Assembly: GCF_029504395.1 (NCBI RefSeq)
Contig: NZ_JAQFIF010000008.1
Span: 104,898 to 168,897, forward strand
Source of the DNA: Arthrobacter sp. ES3-54
GTDB taxonomy: Bacteria; Actinomycetota; Actinomycetes; Actinomycetales; Micrococcaceae
Length of the DNA: 64,000 nt
Reading direction: 5' to 3'
Shown here: positions 1-8,070 of the stretch, in pieces
Layout: each line of letters starts with the position of its first letter
Position numbering within the stretch: the stretch's first letter is position 1
Program-made: the position numbers and the translations under genes
Notes under the pieces: model-generated
Told to the model about the DNA's origin: nothing
Seen by the model: the letters and a program-made list of their open reading frames with translations, nothing else
Database searches by the model: none

Positions 1-461
1 CAGGAATAGAGGTCCGGCCGTCGGCAAAAAAGGTCCATCTCTGACATGAGCGATTCGTCTCGCTCGAACCACGATAGTGGACCTTTCGTAAGCTACGGCG
101 GCGGGGCAACGGCGCAACTACGCCCCGGCAGGAGAGTGCTTCACCCCAACTTGGCGTGACGCATGTACTGGTAGACGGTTTCCCTGGGCAATAAGACGAG
201 TCCACTCAGTCAGGAGCGCCTTGGCTCAGGCAGCTTTGGGCATCCCATGCAGGGAACCTCGGAAACAAGAACAAGTAGCTGCCCTATCCACCTCGGGTGT
301 CTCGAAACCCCATTGCCTCAAAACGCTACGGATATGTGACGCGTCGTGGGCGCACTCAGCGCAAGCCGTGGCGTTCGATGTTCTGGCCGTGCCCGGAAGG
401 CGTAACTTATAGTTTCAGACGATACCGTATCGAATGAGCGGATGGCTGGTAATGTGTCTTT
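1..461. other. Left-edge region without a supported gene
   Basis: No open frame here has a convincing start and family match. Three copies of the hexamer AGGTCC or its complement lie at 10-15, 31-36 and 79-84. Repeated GGACCT-containing blocks are seen at ends of some actinobacterial IS21-type elements, so an element may end here, but this is a weak inference. The last 45 bases form the promoter and operator region of the MarR gene. Confidence 0.4.
420..432. promoter_or_regulatory. MarR-type operator 1
   Basis: The palindrome CGATACCGTATCG (6-bp arms, one central base) lies 29 bases before the MarR start codon. The same 13-mer in the other orientation occurs at 2042-2054 between the azoreductase and nitroreductase genes, and flanking bases are also partly conserved. 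Two identical palindromes at the promoters of a regulator and its neighbours strongly suggest autoregulation and co-regulation. Confidence 0.75.
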
Positions 462-947
462 ATGGCCGCCGACGTTCCTCACCAAACCACCGCCTCGCGC
501 GCGACCGACCGCCCCGGGGATACCTCGCCTTTCGCTCTCGGCTTGCTGCTGCGCCGGGCGCACTGGCAAGCGGCCGCGGTGATGGCGGAGGCGCTCGGGC
601 CGCTCGGTATCGAGTTGCGGCATTTCGCCGTGCTGATCGTCCTGGTCAACCGTGGGCCCACAGTGCAGCGAGACCTGGCGACGGCGACGGGGTCGGACAA
701 GGCGGGAATCATGCGGGTCGTGGATGACCTGGAGCGCATGGGGCTGGCTCTACGCAAGACCGTTCCAGGGGACCGGCGGGTGCGGGCTGTGGAGATCACA
801 CCTCAGGGTGTCGAGCTTTTCGATGCGGCCCATCTGGCGGCGGAGCCGCTGGCTGAGCGACTGGTCGCCGAACTGGGGCCCGGCGAGCCCGAGCAGCTGA
901 CGGATCTGCTCACCCGCTTCGCTCATCCCGCAGACCACCAGGCATAA
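462..947 (+). CDS. MarR-family transcriptional regulator
   Basis: The 161-residue product has the size and layout of MarR dimeric repressors. A helical N-terminus is followed by a winged helix-turn-helix at about residues 65-125, where a DLATATGSDKAGIMRVVDDLE stretch begins the recognition region and GDRRVRAVEITPQG forms the wing. The long first helix and C-terminal helices would make the dimer interface. It probably senses an electrophile, quinone or similar small molecule, since its operator is repeated at the azoreductase/nitroreductase promoters. ATG 462 is the first start in frame with the conserved domain; the ribosome binding site is weak. The ligand cannot be read from sequence. Confidence 0.9.
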   Translation: MAADVPHQTTASRATDRPGDTSPFALGLLLRRAHWQAAAVMAEALGPLGIELRHFAVLIVLVNRGPTVQRDLATATGSDKAGIMRVVDDLERMGLALRKTVPGDRRVRAVEITPQGVELFDAAHLAAEPLAERLVAELGPGEPEQLTDLLTRFAHPADHQA

Positions 948-1323
948 GCGCGCCCGCGCACACCGTCTGCCTGCCACGCCGGAGCGCCTCGTCTCATGCG
1001 GCTTCCACGGCGAACCCCGCCCTGAGAGCCGCGGCCATCGTTGCTACGCGTCGGCCCTGGCTGCAGGCGACTGTCGGGGCTTCGTCGCCAACGGGGGCCG
1101 AGTTGTCCGCACGGCTGCCGCACCACATATCTGATCGGCGCTGTGCGCTTCACCCTCCGTCGTCTCGATGCGCGCCCCGCCGACAGGCGAACGCACGGCC
1201 GCCCCAGTGCCGGCCACCTGCCCCGGGCGCAGGGCCCCACCGGCACCGTCGGAGCGGGCGCAGGCGCCAGGACGCCGTGTGCCGTCCTGGGGCCAGGCGT
1301 CACACGGCGTCTGCCGTCAGTGG
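948..1323. other. Convergent intergenic region
   Basis: These 376 bases separate the ends of the MarR gene and the azoreductase gene. Apart from the hairpin at 1271-1311, no gene, RNA or mobile element can be supported; open frames here lack family resemblance and look like GC-rich shadows. Confidence 0.5.
1271..1311 (-). terminator. Hairpin after azoreductase gene
   Basis: Arms GACGCCGTGTG (1271-1281) and CACACGGCGTC (1301-1311) are perfect complements around a 19-base GC-rich loop. The stem lies just past the azoreductase stop codon. There is no good T-run, so it may be a factor-assisted terminator or an mRNA-end stabiliser. Confidence 0.5.
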
Positions 1324-1974
1324 TTACGCGGCGAGGCGCTCCACGAGTTCCTTGGCCTTGGTGATCGCATCCTCGAAGGCGCGCTTGCGGGACGCCTCGT
1401 AAAGGGGGACCAGTTCTGACATGGCCGGGTTGCGGGGGGCCATGGTGAGTTCCGGGACGATGAAGTCGAGGTCCAGGCCGAGGGTGCCCGTGAGGACGGC
1501 CTCCAGGTAGTTCTGTACGAACTCGTAGCCCTCGCGCGGGGTGCCCGGAGCGTAAGAGCCGCCGCGGCTGGCGACGACGACAACCGGGGCGCCTTGGGCG
1601 GAGGGCGTCTCGCCCGCGGTGCGGCCGAGCAGGAGCACGCTGTCCAGCCACGCCTTGAGGGTCGACGGGATCGAGAAGTTGTACATGGGGGCACCGATCA
1701 GGACGGCGTCCGCCTGCTCCAACTCCTCGATGAGCTTCACGCGCGCGGCGAACGCGGCGGACTGCTCCGGGGTGTGCTCAGTGGGGGCGGCGTAACCGGC
1801 GGACCAGGCGTCGGCGGTGATGTGCGGGACAGGGTTGGCAGCGAGGTCGCGGTAGATCACCGCGCCCTCCGGGTGCCGCTCCTCCCAGGTCTTGCGGAAG
1901 GCGGCCGTGACCGAACGGGACGAGGACGCCTCGCCGTGGAACACGGACGAGTCGATGTGAAGCAGCGTAGCCAA
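1324..1974 (-). CDS. azoR: FMN-dependent NADH:azoreductase
   Basis: The 216-residue protein matches the AzoR branch of the flavodoxin-like fold. The N-terminal LLHIDSSVF strand and following serine-rich loop (SSSRSV) bind the FMN phosphate. The GAPMYNFSIPSTLKAWLD segment near residues 97-114 is the family's flavin-contact signature. Members reduce azo dyes and quinones by two-electron transfer from NAD(P)H and often protect against quinone stress. ATG 1974 is preceded by AAGGAGAAA on the minus strand. It is divergent from the nitroreductase gene, with the MarR-type palindrome between them, so both are probably derepressed together. Confidence 0.92.
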   Translation of the reverse strand: MATLLHIDSSVFHGEASSSRSVTAAFRKTWEERHPEGAVIYRDLAANPVPHITADAWSAGYAAPTEHTPEQSAAFAARVKLIEELEQADAVLIGAPMYNFSIPSTLKAWLDSVLLLGRTAGETPSAQGAPVVVVASRGGSYAPGTPREGYEFVQNYLEAVLTGTLGLDLDFIVPELTMAPRNPAMSELVPLYEASRKRAFEDAITKAKELVERLAA

Positions 1975-2041
1975 TGGACTTTCTCCTTAAGGTTCACTGC
2001 CCGAGGCAGGGAACCAAGGGCTGAGGTTAAATGATTGCACA

Positions 2042-2054
2042 CGATACGGTATCG
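2042..2054. promoter_or_regulatory. MarR-type operator 2
   Basis: CGATACGGTATCG is the reverse complement of the operator at 420-432. It sits in the divergent promoter between the azoreductase and nitroreductase genes, where one bound dimer could control both. A partial second half-site (GATACC) follows at 2058-2063. Confidence 0.75.
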
Positions 2055-2114
2055 AGTGATACCATCTTGGATGTAACGAACGAAGATCCGTTGAGAAGAT
2101 GGAGGTGGGCGATA

Positions 2115-2786
2115 ATGGACGTCTATGAGGCGGCCACGAGCCGACGGGCTGTGCGCGGGTTCACCGACCGGCCCGTCCCGAGGGAGACGCTGGAGCGCGT
2201 GCTCTCTGCCGCGGCCTGGGCGCCGTCCGGATCAAACATCCAGCCGTGGCACGCCTACGTGCTGACCGGTGGGCCGCTGGCAGAGCTCAAGGAGCGCGCC
2301 AGCGAGCGAGTGGCCACAGGTGACCCCTGGGATGAGCCGGAGTACGAGATGTACCCGCCCGAACTGAAGTCCCGCTACCGTGAGCGCCGATCCGCCTTCG
2401 GCGAGCAGCGCTACGGAGCGCTCGGCATTCCGCGCCAGGACATAGACGCGCGCCAGAGGGCCGCTGCCGCGAACTGGGACTGCTTCGGCGCACCCGCTGC
2501 CCTGTTCTGCTACATCCACCGCGACATGGGTCGGCCTCAATGGGCCGACGTCGGCATGTATCTGCAGACGGTCATGCTGGTGCTGCGCGCCGAAGGGCTG
2601 CACAGCTGCACGCAGATGGCATGGGCGAAGTACTACAAGACCGTCGCGGAGGTCCTTTCGCCCCCGGACGAGCTCATCCTCTTCACGGGCATGTCGATCG
2701 GGTTCGAAGACGTCACGGTAGCGGATGCCCGTATAGGCCGGGCGCCGCTCGACGAGACGGTCACGTTCGTCGATGATGGTCTCTAA
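2115..2786 (+). CDS. Nitroreductase-family FMN oxidoreductase
   Basis: The 223-residue protein fits the NAD(P)H nitroreductase fold. The N-terminal SRRAVRGFTDRPVP segment carries the FMN-phosphate-binding arginines, APSGSNIQPWH is the classical flavin/substrate loop, and MYLQTVMLVLRAEGL is the conserved helix followed by the second flavin contact. Such enzymes reduce nitroaromatics, quinones or flavins as homodimers. I chose ATG 2115 because GGAGGTGGG lies just upstream and the family begins at this point. An upstream start at 2031 would place the operator inside the gene. With the azoreductase it forms a likely MarR-controlled xenobiotic or quinone response. Confidence 0.9.
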   Translation: MDVYEAATSRRAVRGFTDRPVPRETLERVLSAAAWAPSGSNIQPWHAYVLTGGPLAELKERASERVATGDPWDEPEYEMYPPELKSRYRERRSAFGEQRYGALGIPRQDIDARQRAAAANWDCFGAPAALFCYIHRDMGRPQWADVGMYLQTVMLVLRAEGLHSCTQMAWAKYYKTVAEVLSPPDELILFTGMSIGFEDVTVADARIGRAPLDETVTFVDDGL

Positions 2787-2885
2787 CGCGGCCATTCCTC
2801 GGCCGATCAAGGCGCCGTTTCCTGCCGCGCCCCAATAGCGGCTCATATGTCATATTGCGCACGTAACCCCAACGAAAGGCATGTC

Positions 2886-3614
2886 ATGAAGATCGCAGTC
2901 ATCGGCGGTACCGGGCTGATCGGGTCCCAGGTCGTCAAGAACCTGAACGCCGCCGGGCACCAGGCGGTACCCCACTCGCAATCCACCGGCATCGACGTCA
3001 TCAGCGGCCAGGGACTGCACGAGGCGGTGGCGGGAGCCGACGTCGTCGTCAACCTGACAAACTCCCCGACCTTCGACGAAGCCTCCCCAGCCTTCTTCCA
3101 GACCTCGATGGACAACCTTCTGGCTGCGGCCCAGAAGGGCGGCGTCGGCCACTTCGTCATCCTCTCAATCGTCGGCACGGACCAAGTGCCGGAGCTGGAC
3201 TACTACCGGGCCAAGTCGCTCCAGGAGGACATCCTCGCGGCCGGGCCGATCCCCTACTCGATCGTCCGGGCTACGCAGTTCATGGAGTTCATGGACGCCG
3301 TCCTGTCCTGGACCGCCGACGGCGACACTGTCCGGTTGCCCGCCACACCGATCCAGCCGATCGCCTCCAAGGACGTGGCCAATGCGGTGGCGGAGGTCGC
3401 CGCGGGCGCCCCGCTGAATGGCATCCGCAACATCGCCGGCCCCGAGATCTTCACCCTGGACGAGCTGGGCCGGATCACCCTGTCCCACAAGGGCGACAAG
3501 CGGACCATCGTCACCGACCCCACCGCCGGCATGTTCGCCGTCGTCAAGGGCGACGTCCTCACCGACAAGGACGCCCACCTCGCCGCCACCCGCTACACCG
3601 ACTGGCTCTCCTGA
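2886..3614 (+). CDS. NmrA-like NAD(P)-binding oxidoreductase
   Basis: The 242-residue protein is an atypical short-chain dehydrogenase of the NmrA/NAD(P)H-binding type. Its first strand and loop, KIAVIGGTGLIGSQVVKNL, hold the GxxGxxG dinucleotide motif. There is no canonical YxxxK catalytic pair, so it may sense redox state or reduce quinones rather than act as a standard dehydrogenase. ATG 2886 follows GAAAGG at an 8-base spacing; the open frame upstream is not conserved. It follows the nitroreductase gene on the same strand and may share its regulation. A short in-frame tail, LTRLKALTPEIVDAARKT, continues in another frame past the stop and could be a remnant. Confidence 0.82.
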   Translation: MKIAVIGGTGLIGSQVVKNLNAAGHQAVPHSQSTGIDVISGQGLHEAVAGADVVVNLTNSPTFDEASPAFFQTSMDNLLAAAQKGGVGHFVILSIVGTDQVPELDYYRAKSLQEDILAAGPIPYSIVRATQFMEFMDAVLSWTADGDTVRLPATPIQPIASKDVANAVAEVAAGAPLNGIRNIAGPEIFTLDELGRITLSHKGDKRTIVTDPTAGMFAVVKGDVLTDKDAHLAATRYTDWLS

Positions 3615-3697
3615 CTCGCCTCAAGGCCCTCACACCCGAGATCGTCGACGCAGCACGCAAGACCCTCCTCATCGGCCACTGAGCACTGCGAAAAACA

Positions 3698-3776
3698 GGC
3701 CAAATACTGCTGCGATTCACAACCGTCGCAGCAGTCGCTCGATCGGTGAGACGTCTCATATCCCTAGGGTTATGAG
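3698..3776. repeat. Module-edge repeat copy A with imperfect palindrome
   Basis: Bases 3698-3721 match 11669-11692 at 20 of 24 positions, in the same orientation. Both copies are followed by a CTCATA(T/A)CCC element. Here that element is half of an imperfect 22-bp palindrome (3755-3776, arms CTCATATCCCT and AGGGTTATGAG). The pair flanks the 8-kb block between them. They could be ends or recombination sites of an older mobile unit; no recombinase is visible. Confidence 0.5.
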
Positions 3777-3777
3777 G

Positions 3778-3785
3778 CGCGAGAT
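3778..3785. repeat. Target-site duplication, left copy
   Basis: CGCGAGAT directly abuts the left end of the IS element and is repeated exactly at 5147-5154. An 8-bp duplication is the size expected of IS256-family insertion. Confidence 0.9.
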
Positions 3786-3820
3786 GGGACTGTCCGATTT
3801 TCGGTGGATCCGCGGTTGGC
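3786..3820 (+). repeat. IS256-family terminal inverted repeat, transposase 3' side
   Basis: It begins GGGACTGTCCGATTTTCGG and pairs with 5112-5146 with six mismatches. It is the outer boundary of the element on the left. Confidence 0.88.
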
Positions 3821-3822
3821 AT

Positions 3823-5073
3823 TTAGTTGATTCTTCCGTCGAAGCTAATGGCGAAGGCATTTAGAGCCGGCTTCCATCGTGAGGCCCATCGTGCCCTGCC
3901 TTTGCCGGTGGGGTCCAGTGCGCGGGTCGCCAGGTACAGGCATTTCAGGGCTGCCTGCTCGGTGGGGAAATGGCCCCTGGCCCTAACCGCGCGCCGGTAG
4001 CGGGCGTTGAGGGATTCGATGGCGTTGGTGCTGCAGATGACCCGCCGGATTTCCACGTCATAGTCCAAAAACGGCACGAACTCGCTCCAGGCGTTCTCCC
4101 ACAGCCGGGTGACCGCCGGGTACTGCCTGCCCCACTTCGTCGAGAACTCCACGAACCGTTCCTTCGCCGCGGCCTCCGACGGTGCCGTGTAGACCGGGCG
4201 CAGATCCCGTGAGATCTCGTCCCAGTACTGCCGGGCCGCATACCGAAAGGTGTTGCGGATCAGGTGCACGATGCAGGTCTGGACCACGGCCAGCTCCCAC
4301 ACGGTGTTGATGGCCTCCGGCAGGCCCTTGAGCCCGTCGCAGACCGTGATGCAGACGTCCTCCACGCCGCGGTTCTTGATCTCGGTCAGCACCGAGAGCC
4401 AGAACTTCGCGCCCTCACCGCCGTCCCCGGCCCACAGCCCGAGGATGTCGCGTTCGCCGTTGACGCTGACACCGATCGCGACGTAAACCGGCCGGTTTGT
4501 GACCTGACCGTCGCGGACCTTCACGTGGATCGCGTCGATGAACACCACCGGAAAGATCCGGTCCAGCGGCCGGTTCTGCCACTCAGTCATCTCCCCGATG
4601 ACCTTCTCGGTGATCCGCGAGATGGTGTCCTTCGAGACCCTGGCACCGAACACGTCGGCGAAGTGCGCGGCGATTTCACCGGTAGTGAGGCCTTTCGCGC
4701 TCAGCGACAACACGATCTCATCCACGCCCGTCAGCCGGCGCCGGCGTTTCTTCACGATCTGCGGATCGAACGTCGACCCGGTGTCCCGCGGCACGTCGAT
4801 CTCCACCGGCCCGATCTCGGTCAGCACGGTCTTCGTACGGGTGCCGTTGCGGGAGTTCCCGCTGCCACGTCCGGACACGTCGTGTTTTCCGTATCCGAGG
4901 TGTTCATCCATTTCCGCCTCCAGCGCGGTCTCCAGAACGTTTTTCGTCAGCCGGTTCAACAGCCCGTCCGGACCGACGAGGTCGATGCCCTGCTCTTTGG
5001 CCTGGGCCAGGAGCCGCTGCGCTAACTCTTGCTGATCCATTTCAGTCGCCATGGGATCCATGGTTCCGCTCAT
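3823..5073 (-). CDS. IS256-family transposase
   Basis: The 416-residue protein has the normal length for a Mutator/IS256 DDE transposase. An N-terminal DNA-binding part precedes the catalytic core. Catalytic acidic residues are visible in FIDAIHVKV, in TVCDGLKGLPEAI, and in the C-terminal STNAIESLNARYRRAVR motif diagnostic of the family. It would cut and paste the element by binding its inverted repeats. ATG 5073 follows GGGGAGGA at six bases; further Met codons at residues 4, 7 and 11 are alternatives. The frame is uninterrupted. Confidence 0.95.
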   Translation of the reverse strand: MSGTMDPMATEMDQQELAQRLLAQAKEQGIDLVGPDGLLNRLTKNVLETALEAEMDEHLGYGKHDVSGRGSGNSRNGTRTKTVLTEIGPVEIDVPRDTGSTFDPQIVKKRRRRLTGVDEIVLSLSAKGLTTGEIAAHFADVFGARVSKDTISRITEKVIGEMTEWQNRPLDRIFPVVFIDAIHVKVRDGQVTNRPVYVAIGVSVNGERDILGLWAGDGGEGAKFWLSVLTEIKNRGVEDVCITVCDGLKGLPEAINTVWELAVVQTCIVHLIRNTFRYAARQYWDEISRDLRPVYTAPSEAAAKERFVEFSTKWGRQYPAVTRLWENAWSEFVPFLDYDVEIRRVICSTNAIESLNARYRRAVRARGHFPTEQAALKCLYLATRALDPTGKGRARWASRWKPALNAFAISFDGRIN

Positions 5074-5111
5074 GATCGGTCCTCCCCGCCAGGCACCGCC
5101 CGGCGTGTCAG

Positions 5112-5146
5112 GCCAACCCCGGATCCACCGTTATTCGTACACTCCC
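5112..5146 (-). repeat. IS256-family terminal inverted repeat, transposase 5' side
   Basis: Read on the minus strand it begins GGGAGTGTACGAATAACGG and matches the other end through a shared CGGTGGATCCG block. It contains or adjoins the transposase promoter. Confidence 0.88.
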
Positions 5147-5154
5147 CGCGAGAT
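5147..5154. repeat. Target-site duplication, right copy
   Basis: CGCGAGAT is identical to 3778-3785. Joining the flanks at this octamer reconstructs the uninterrupted pre-insertion site. Confidence 0.9.
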
Positions 5155-5337
5155 ATATCAACGGTCGATCTGGAGCAATGATCTAGGGTCTTGATTCAAG
5201 TGGAGCGGTTCAGAGGCAACGTTCGCTGTAGTCGCGACAGCGCTGGAGGTTGGTCCTGCGTCAGCACGTGGCAGTAACGGATGCCTTTCGGACACCGCCC
5301 TACCTAGAAGCGACGGCCGCGAGTCGCGCACGGAGTG

Positions 5338-5910
5338 TCAGTCTTCGGAGAGGGTGCGCACCACTCGAGCCGGCGAGCCTACAACGACCGTGTCGGCCGG
5401 GACATCTTTGGTTACGACGGAGGCTGCGGCCACCACGGCGTTGTCCCCGACGGTGACACCAGGCAGCACTATCGCATTCGACCCGATCCATACATTCCGG
5501 CCGATGACGATAGGTGCCGGGTGCATGTCAGCTCGTCGGCTCGGGCGAAGATCGTGGTTGAGCGTTGCTAGGACAACGTTGTGCCCGATGAGGCTTCCGT
5601 CGCCAATCGTGACGCCGCCCTGGTCTTGGAACTTGCAGCCCGAATTGATGAATATCCCTTTGCCCAAGGCGATGTTCCTTCCGAAGTCGGAGTAAAACGG
5701 CGGGAATAGCGTCACTGACTCGTCGATTGTGGAGCCGGTCAGCTCTGACAGCAGTTGCCGCAACCGCTGCGGGTCTTGATATCCACCGTTCATCTCGGCC
5801 GTGATCCTCAGAGCCTCCTGGCTGGCGTCGTGCATGACGCTGTGGAGGGGCGAGGCGCCATCGATGGTGGTGCCTGCGTTCAGGGTTGCAAGCAGATCGT
5901 TGAGGTCCAT
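5338..5910 (-). CDS. Hexapeptide-repeat sugar O-acetyltransferase
   Basis: The 190-residue protein resembles the Maa/LacA/NodL group of trimeric left-handed beta-helix acetyltransferases. A helical N-terminus is followed by isoleucine/valine-rich hexapeptide turns from about residue 75, including GVTIGDGSLIGHNVVLAT and VWIGSNAIVLPGVTVGDNA. The LATLNHD segment contains the catalytic histidine typical of the family. It would transfer acetyl from acetyl-CoA to a sugar hydroxyl; the acceptor is unknown. I chose ATG 5910 because GGAAGGA precedes it and the family starts there, although the frame stays open upstream to 6162. Confidence 0.85.
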   Translation of the reverse strand: MDLNDLLATLNAGTTIDGASPLHSVMHDASQEALRITAEMNGGYQDPQRLRQLLSELTGSTIDESVTLFPPFYSDFGRNIALGKGIFINSGCKFQDQGGVTIGDGSLIGHNVVLATLNHDLRPSRRADMHPAPIVIGRNVWIGSNAIVLPGVTVGDNAVVAAASVVTKDVPADTVVVGSPARVVRTLSED

Positions 5911-6228
5911 GCTGGGGTCCTTCCGAGTGACCGTAGAGTGATTTGAGCCCTTAGAACTCAAGAATCGGGCTGCCTCATATTTGGCGCAAAAAAGTGTTGA
6001 GCGCAATATGAGGTCGGGCGTGACCGGTGGGTCTTTTCGTGGGTCGAGGCTTGTGGACGGCGCGGGGTGGGCAGCAGCCTGCTCGATGAGTTGCTTGCTC
6101 TTCTGCATGATGCCGTCGACGGAGTCATCGCCGGCGGGGAGCCGTACTCGTGTTGCAGACACGAAGTATTGATGCGGCAGGAATGACGGGGGGCAGACGT
6201 TGCTGCCGCATCCCGTCGCGCTCTTTGT
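5911..6228. other. Intergenic stretch, possible gene remnant
   Basis: These 318 bases lie between the alcohol dehydrogenase stop and the acetyltransferase start. The minus-strand frame reads through with protein-like composition (for example GIMQKSKQLIEQAAAHPAP), but without a start signal or recognisable family. It may be the decayed end of a lost gene; nothing firm is seen. Confidence 0.3.
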
Positions 6229-7248
6229 TTAGAGTGCGATAAGCACTTTAAGGGCTTCGCGATCATCCATGGCCCGGTAACCGTCCGAGGTGCTATCGAG
6301 ACCGATGGTGCGGTCGAAGACACGGCCCGGGTTCACACTTCCATCGAGGATGCCGGGAAGTAGCTCGTCGATGTAGGCGCGAACGGGCGCGGGACCGCCA
6401 TTGAGGGTGATGTTGCGGCCGAAGAGGCTTCCGAAACCGACGGGCGCTTCTTCGTACTGGGGAACGCCGACTCGGCTTATGACACCGCCAGAGCGGACGA
6501 TGCCGACGGCTTGGTCGTACGCCGGGCGGTGACCGACGGCCTCGAGTACTTTGGGGGCGCCACCGTAGGTGAGGTCTCGGACGATGGCGATGCCCTCGTC
6601 GCCGCGTTCTGAGACAACATGTGTGGCGCCGAATTCGCGGCCGAGGTCGGTGCGCGCCTGGTGGCGTCCCATCAGGATGATGTTTTCTGCACCGAGCTGT
6701 TTCGCAGACAGGACCGCGAGAAGTCCGACGGCTCCGTCGCCGATGACCGCGACGGTATCGCCGGCGGTCACCTTCGCCATTTTTGCGGCGTGGTAGCCGG
6801 TGCCGTACACGTCGGCGAGGGTGAGAAGCGACGGGAGCAGTTCCGAGTCGGTATCGACGGGCAGGATAACGAGAGTTCCGTCAGCTAAAGGGACACGAAT
6901 GAGTTCGGCCTGCGCGGCGGAGAAGAATCCGACGTGAACGCACGCGGTCTGGAAGCCTGCACGGCAGAACTCGCACGTGTTGTCCTGGAAGGAGAAGGAT
7001 GCGACGACCAGGTCGCCCTTTTTGACCGTGGTTACCTCGGAGCCGGTGTCTTCGACGAGGCCGAGGAACTCGTGCCCCATCTGGGTGCCTTGCTCCGAAA
7101 CGGGGAGGTCGTGGTAGGGGTGAAGGTCGCTGCCGCAGACGCAGGTGCGGACGATGCGGACGATCGCGTCGGTGGGCTGCTGAATCGTGGGGTCGGGAAT
7201 GGTCTCGACGCGGACATCTCCGGCGCCGTACATGAGTGCTGCACGCAT
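6229..7248 (-). CDS. Zinc-dependent alcohol dehydrogenase (MDR family)
   Basis: The 339-residue protein is a medium-chain dehydrogenase. Near residue 37, CVCGSDLHPYH carries the catalytic zinc cysteine, and GHEFLGLVEDTG holds the conserved GHE. A DNTCEFCRAG region keeps part of the structural zinc cysteines, but fewer than the usual four. The Rossmann motif is GDGAVGLLAVLSAKQLGA, and a downstream arginine-containing loop suggests NADP is possible. It would oxidise an alcohol or reduce an aldehyde or ketone. ATG 7248 has AAAGGAAC upstream. Cupin, decarboxylase-like and SDR genes follow the same strand, suggesting one detoxification or degradation operon. Confidence 0.9.
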   Translation of the reverse strand: MRAALMYGAGDVRVETIPDPTIQQPTDAIVRIVRTCVCGSDLHPYHDLPVSEQGTQMGHEFLGLVEDTGSEVTTVKKGDLVVASFSFQDNTCEFCRAGFQTACVHVGFFSAAQAELIRVPLADGTLVILPVDTDSELLPSLLTLADVYGTGYHAAKMAKVTAGDTVAVIGDGAVGLLAVLSAKQLGAENIILMGRHQARTDLGREFGATHVVSERGDEGIAIVRDLTYGGAPKVLEAVGHRPAYDQAVGIVRSGGVISRVGVPQYEEAPVGFGSLFGRNITLNGGPAPVRAYIDELLPGILDGSVNPGRVFDRTIGLDSTSDGYRAMDDREALKVLIAL

Positions 7249-7292
7249 AGTGTTTGTTCCTTTTCAGAGTTAGTGAGTCAGAGCGGGGCTGC

Positions 7293-7694
7293 TCAGCGGC
7301 CTTCGAACTCGTCGTCGGTGATCTGCTCGCCCCACCAGGAGGCGATGTCGGCGCCGTCGTCGGCTTCCAGGAGCACGATGTGTTCCATGAACATGCCGGG
7401 GGCTGCTGCGTGCCAGTGCTCTTCGCCGGGGGGCGTGTAGAGGGTCTGGCCGGGGTGGACTTCGATGATGTTGCCGGCGCGGTCGCCGAACCGGGCGATG
7501 CCGTCAGTGACGTGCAGGTACTGGCCGCGTGCGTGGGAGTGCCAGGCGGTGCGGGCCCCTGGCTGGAAGCGTACCTTCGCCATTGTCGCGCGCTGCTCGG
7601 GTCCGTGCGGTGCTGCGATGACGTCGAGCCACACTCCGCCGGGGAACTGTGCTTCCGGGTTCAGGATGGTCTCGCGCTGGGGTTCGATGATCAT
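7293..7694 (-). CDS. Cupin-domain protein
   Basis: The 133-residue protein is a single cupin barrel. The first motif reads GARTAWHSHARGQYLHV, with metal-binding histidines and a glutamine where many cupins have glutamate. The second has PPGEEHWHAAAP with a further histidine. Family members of this (R)-mandelonitrile-lyase/carboxymuconolactone-associated type often accompany CMD-like proteins, as here. Reaction and substrate are unknown. ATG 7694 follows AAAGGAAAAATC. It sits 44 bases before the alcohol dehydrogenase gene. Confidence 0.88.
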   Translation of the reverse strand: MIIEPQRETILNPEAQFPGGVWLDVIAAPHGPEQRATMAKVRFQPGARTAWHSHARGQYLHVTDGIARFGDRAGNIIEVHPGQTLYTPPGEEHWHAAAPGMFMEHIVLLEADDGADIASWWGEQITDDEFEGR

Positions 7695-7717
7695 GATTTT
7701 TCCTTTTCGGCGGGGTG

Positions 7718-8035
7718 TTACTTGAGGATGCGCTGGGCGAGGGTGAGGGCGGAGACGGCGCGGGGCCAGCCGGCGTAGAACGCGACGTGGGTGATCTCCT
7801 CGATGATCTCCTCCTTTGTGAGCCCGTTGGCAATTCCCATCGGCATGTGTGCTTCGAGCTGCTCGATGTTGCCGGCCGAGACGAGGCTGCTGATGGTGAT
7901 CAAGCTCCGGTCACGGCGAGACAGTTCGGGCCTTGACCAGACCTGCCCGAAGAGCACGTCGTCGGTGAGGGATACGAAGGTAGGGGCGAAGTCGCCCATC
8001 ATCTTCTGCATAGGGGTCTGTTCGTTGTCGGTCAT
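7718..8035 (-). CDS. Carboxymuconolactone decarboxylase-family protein
   Basis: The 105-residue all-helical protein spans one CMD domain. It has the conserved RDRSLITISSLVSAGN block and the EEITHVAFYAGWPRA block that ends the family signature. There is no CxxC as in AhpD peroxidase-type members, so peroxidase activity is unlikely; decarboxylase or binding function is possible. ATG 8035 has GAAGGAG upstream. It lies 23 bases before the cupin gene, a pairing often seen in aromatic or quinone metabolism clusters. Confidence 0.9.
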   Translation of the reverse strand: MTDNEQTPMQKMMGDFAPTFVSLTDDVLFGQVWSRPELSRRDRSLITISSLVSAGNIEQLEAHMPMGIANGLTKEEIIEEITHVAFYAGWPRAVSALTLAQRILK

Positions 8036-8070
8036 GGTCGTGACTCCTTCTATTGGTGTGGCGTGGGTAT

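Larger units (their letters stand above)
3786..5146 (-). mobile_element. Intact IS256-family insertion sequence, 1361 bp
   Basis: The element is bounded by 35-bp imperfect inverted repeats (3786-3820 and 5112-5146; about 29 of 35 positions agree, including a perfect TGGATCCG core). It is flanked by a perfect 8-bp direct repeat and contains one full-length transposase gene. All parts look intact, so the insertion is probably recent and may be mobile. It landed two bases after an imperfect palindrome, between the NmrA-like gene and the acetyltransferase gene, and interrupts no recognisable gene. Confidence 0.93.

Noticed and set aside
160..215. Possible C-terminus of a helix-turn-helix recombinase on the minus strand (PRETVYQYMRHAKLG)
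   Set aside because: Only about 20 residues resemble such a protein, with no upstream continuation in frame.
3611..3682. Short frame after the NmrA-like gene (LKALTPEIVDAARKT)
   Set aside because: No start codon or family; it may be a remnant but is too short to call.
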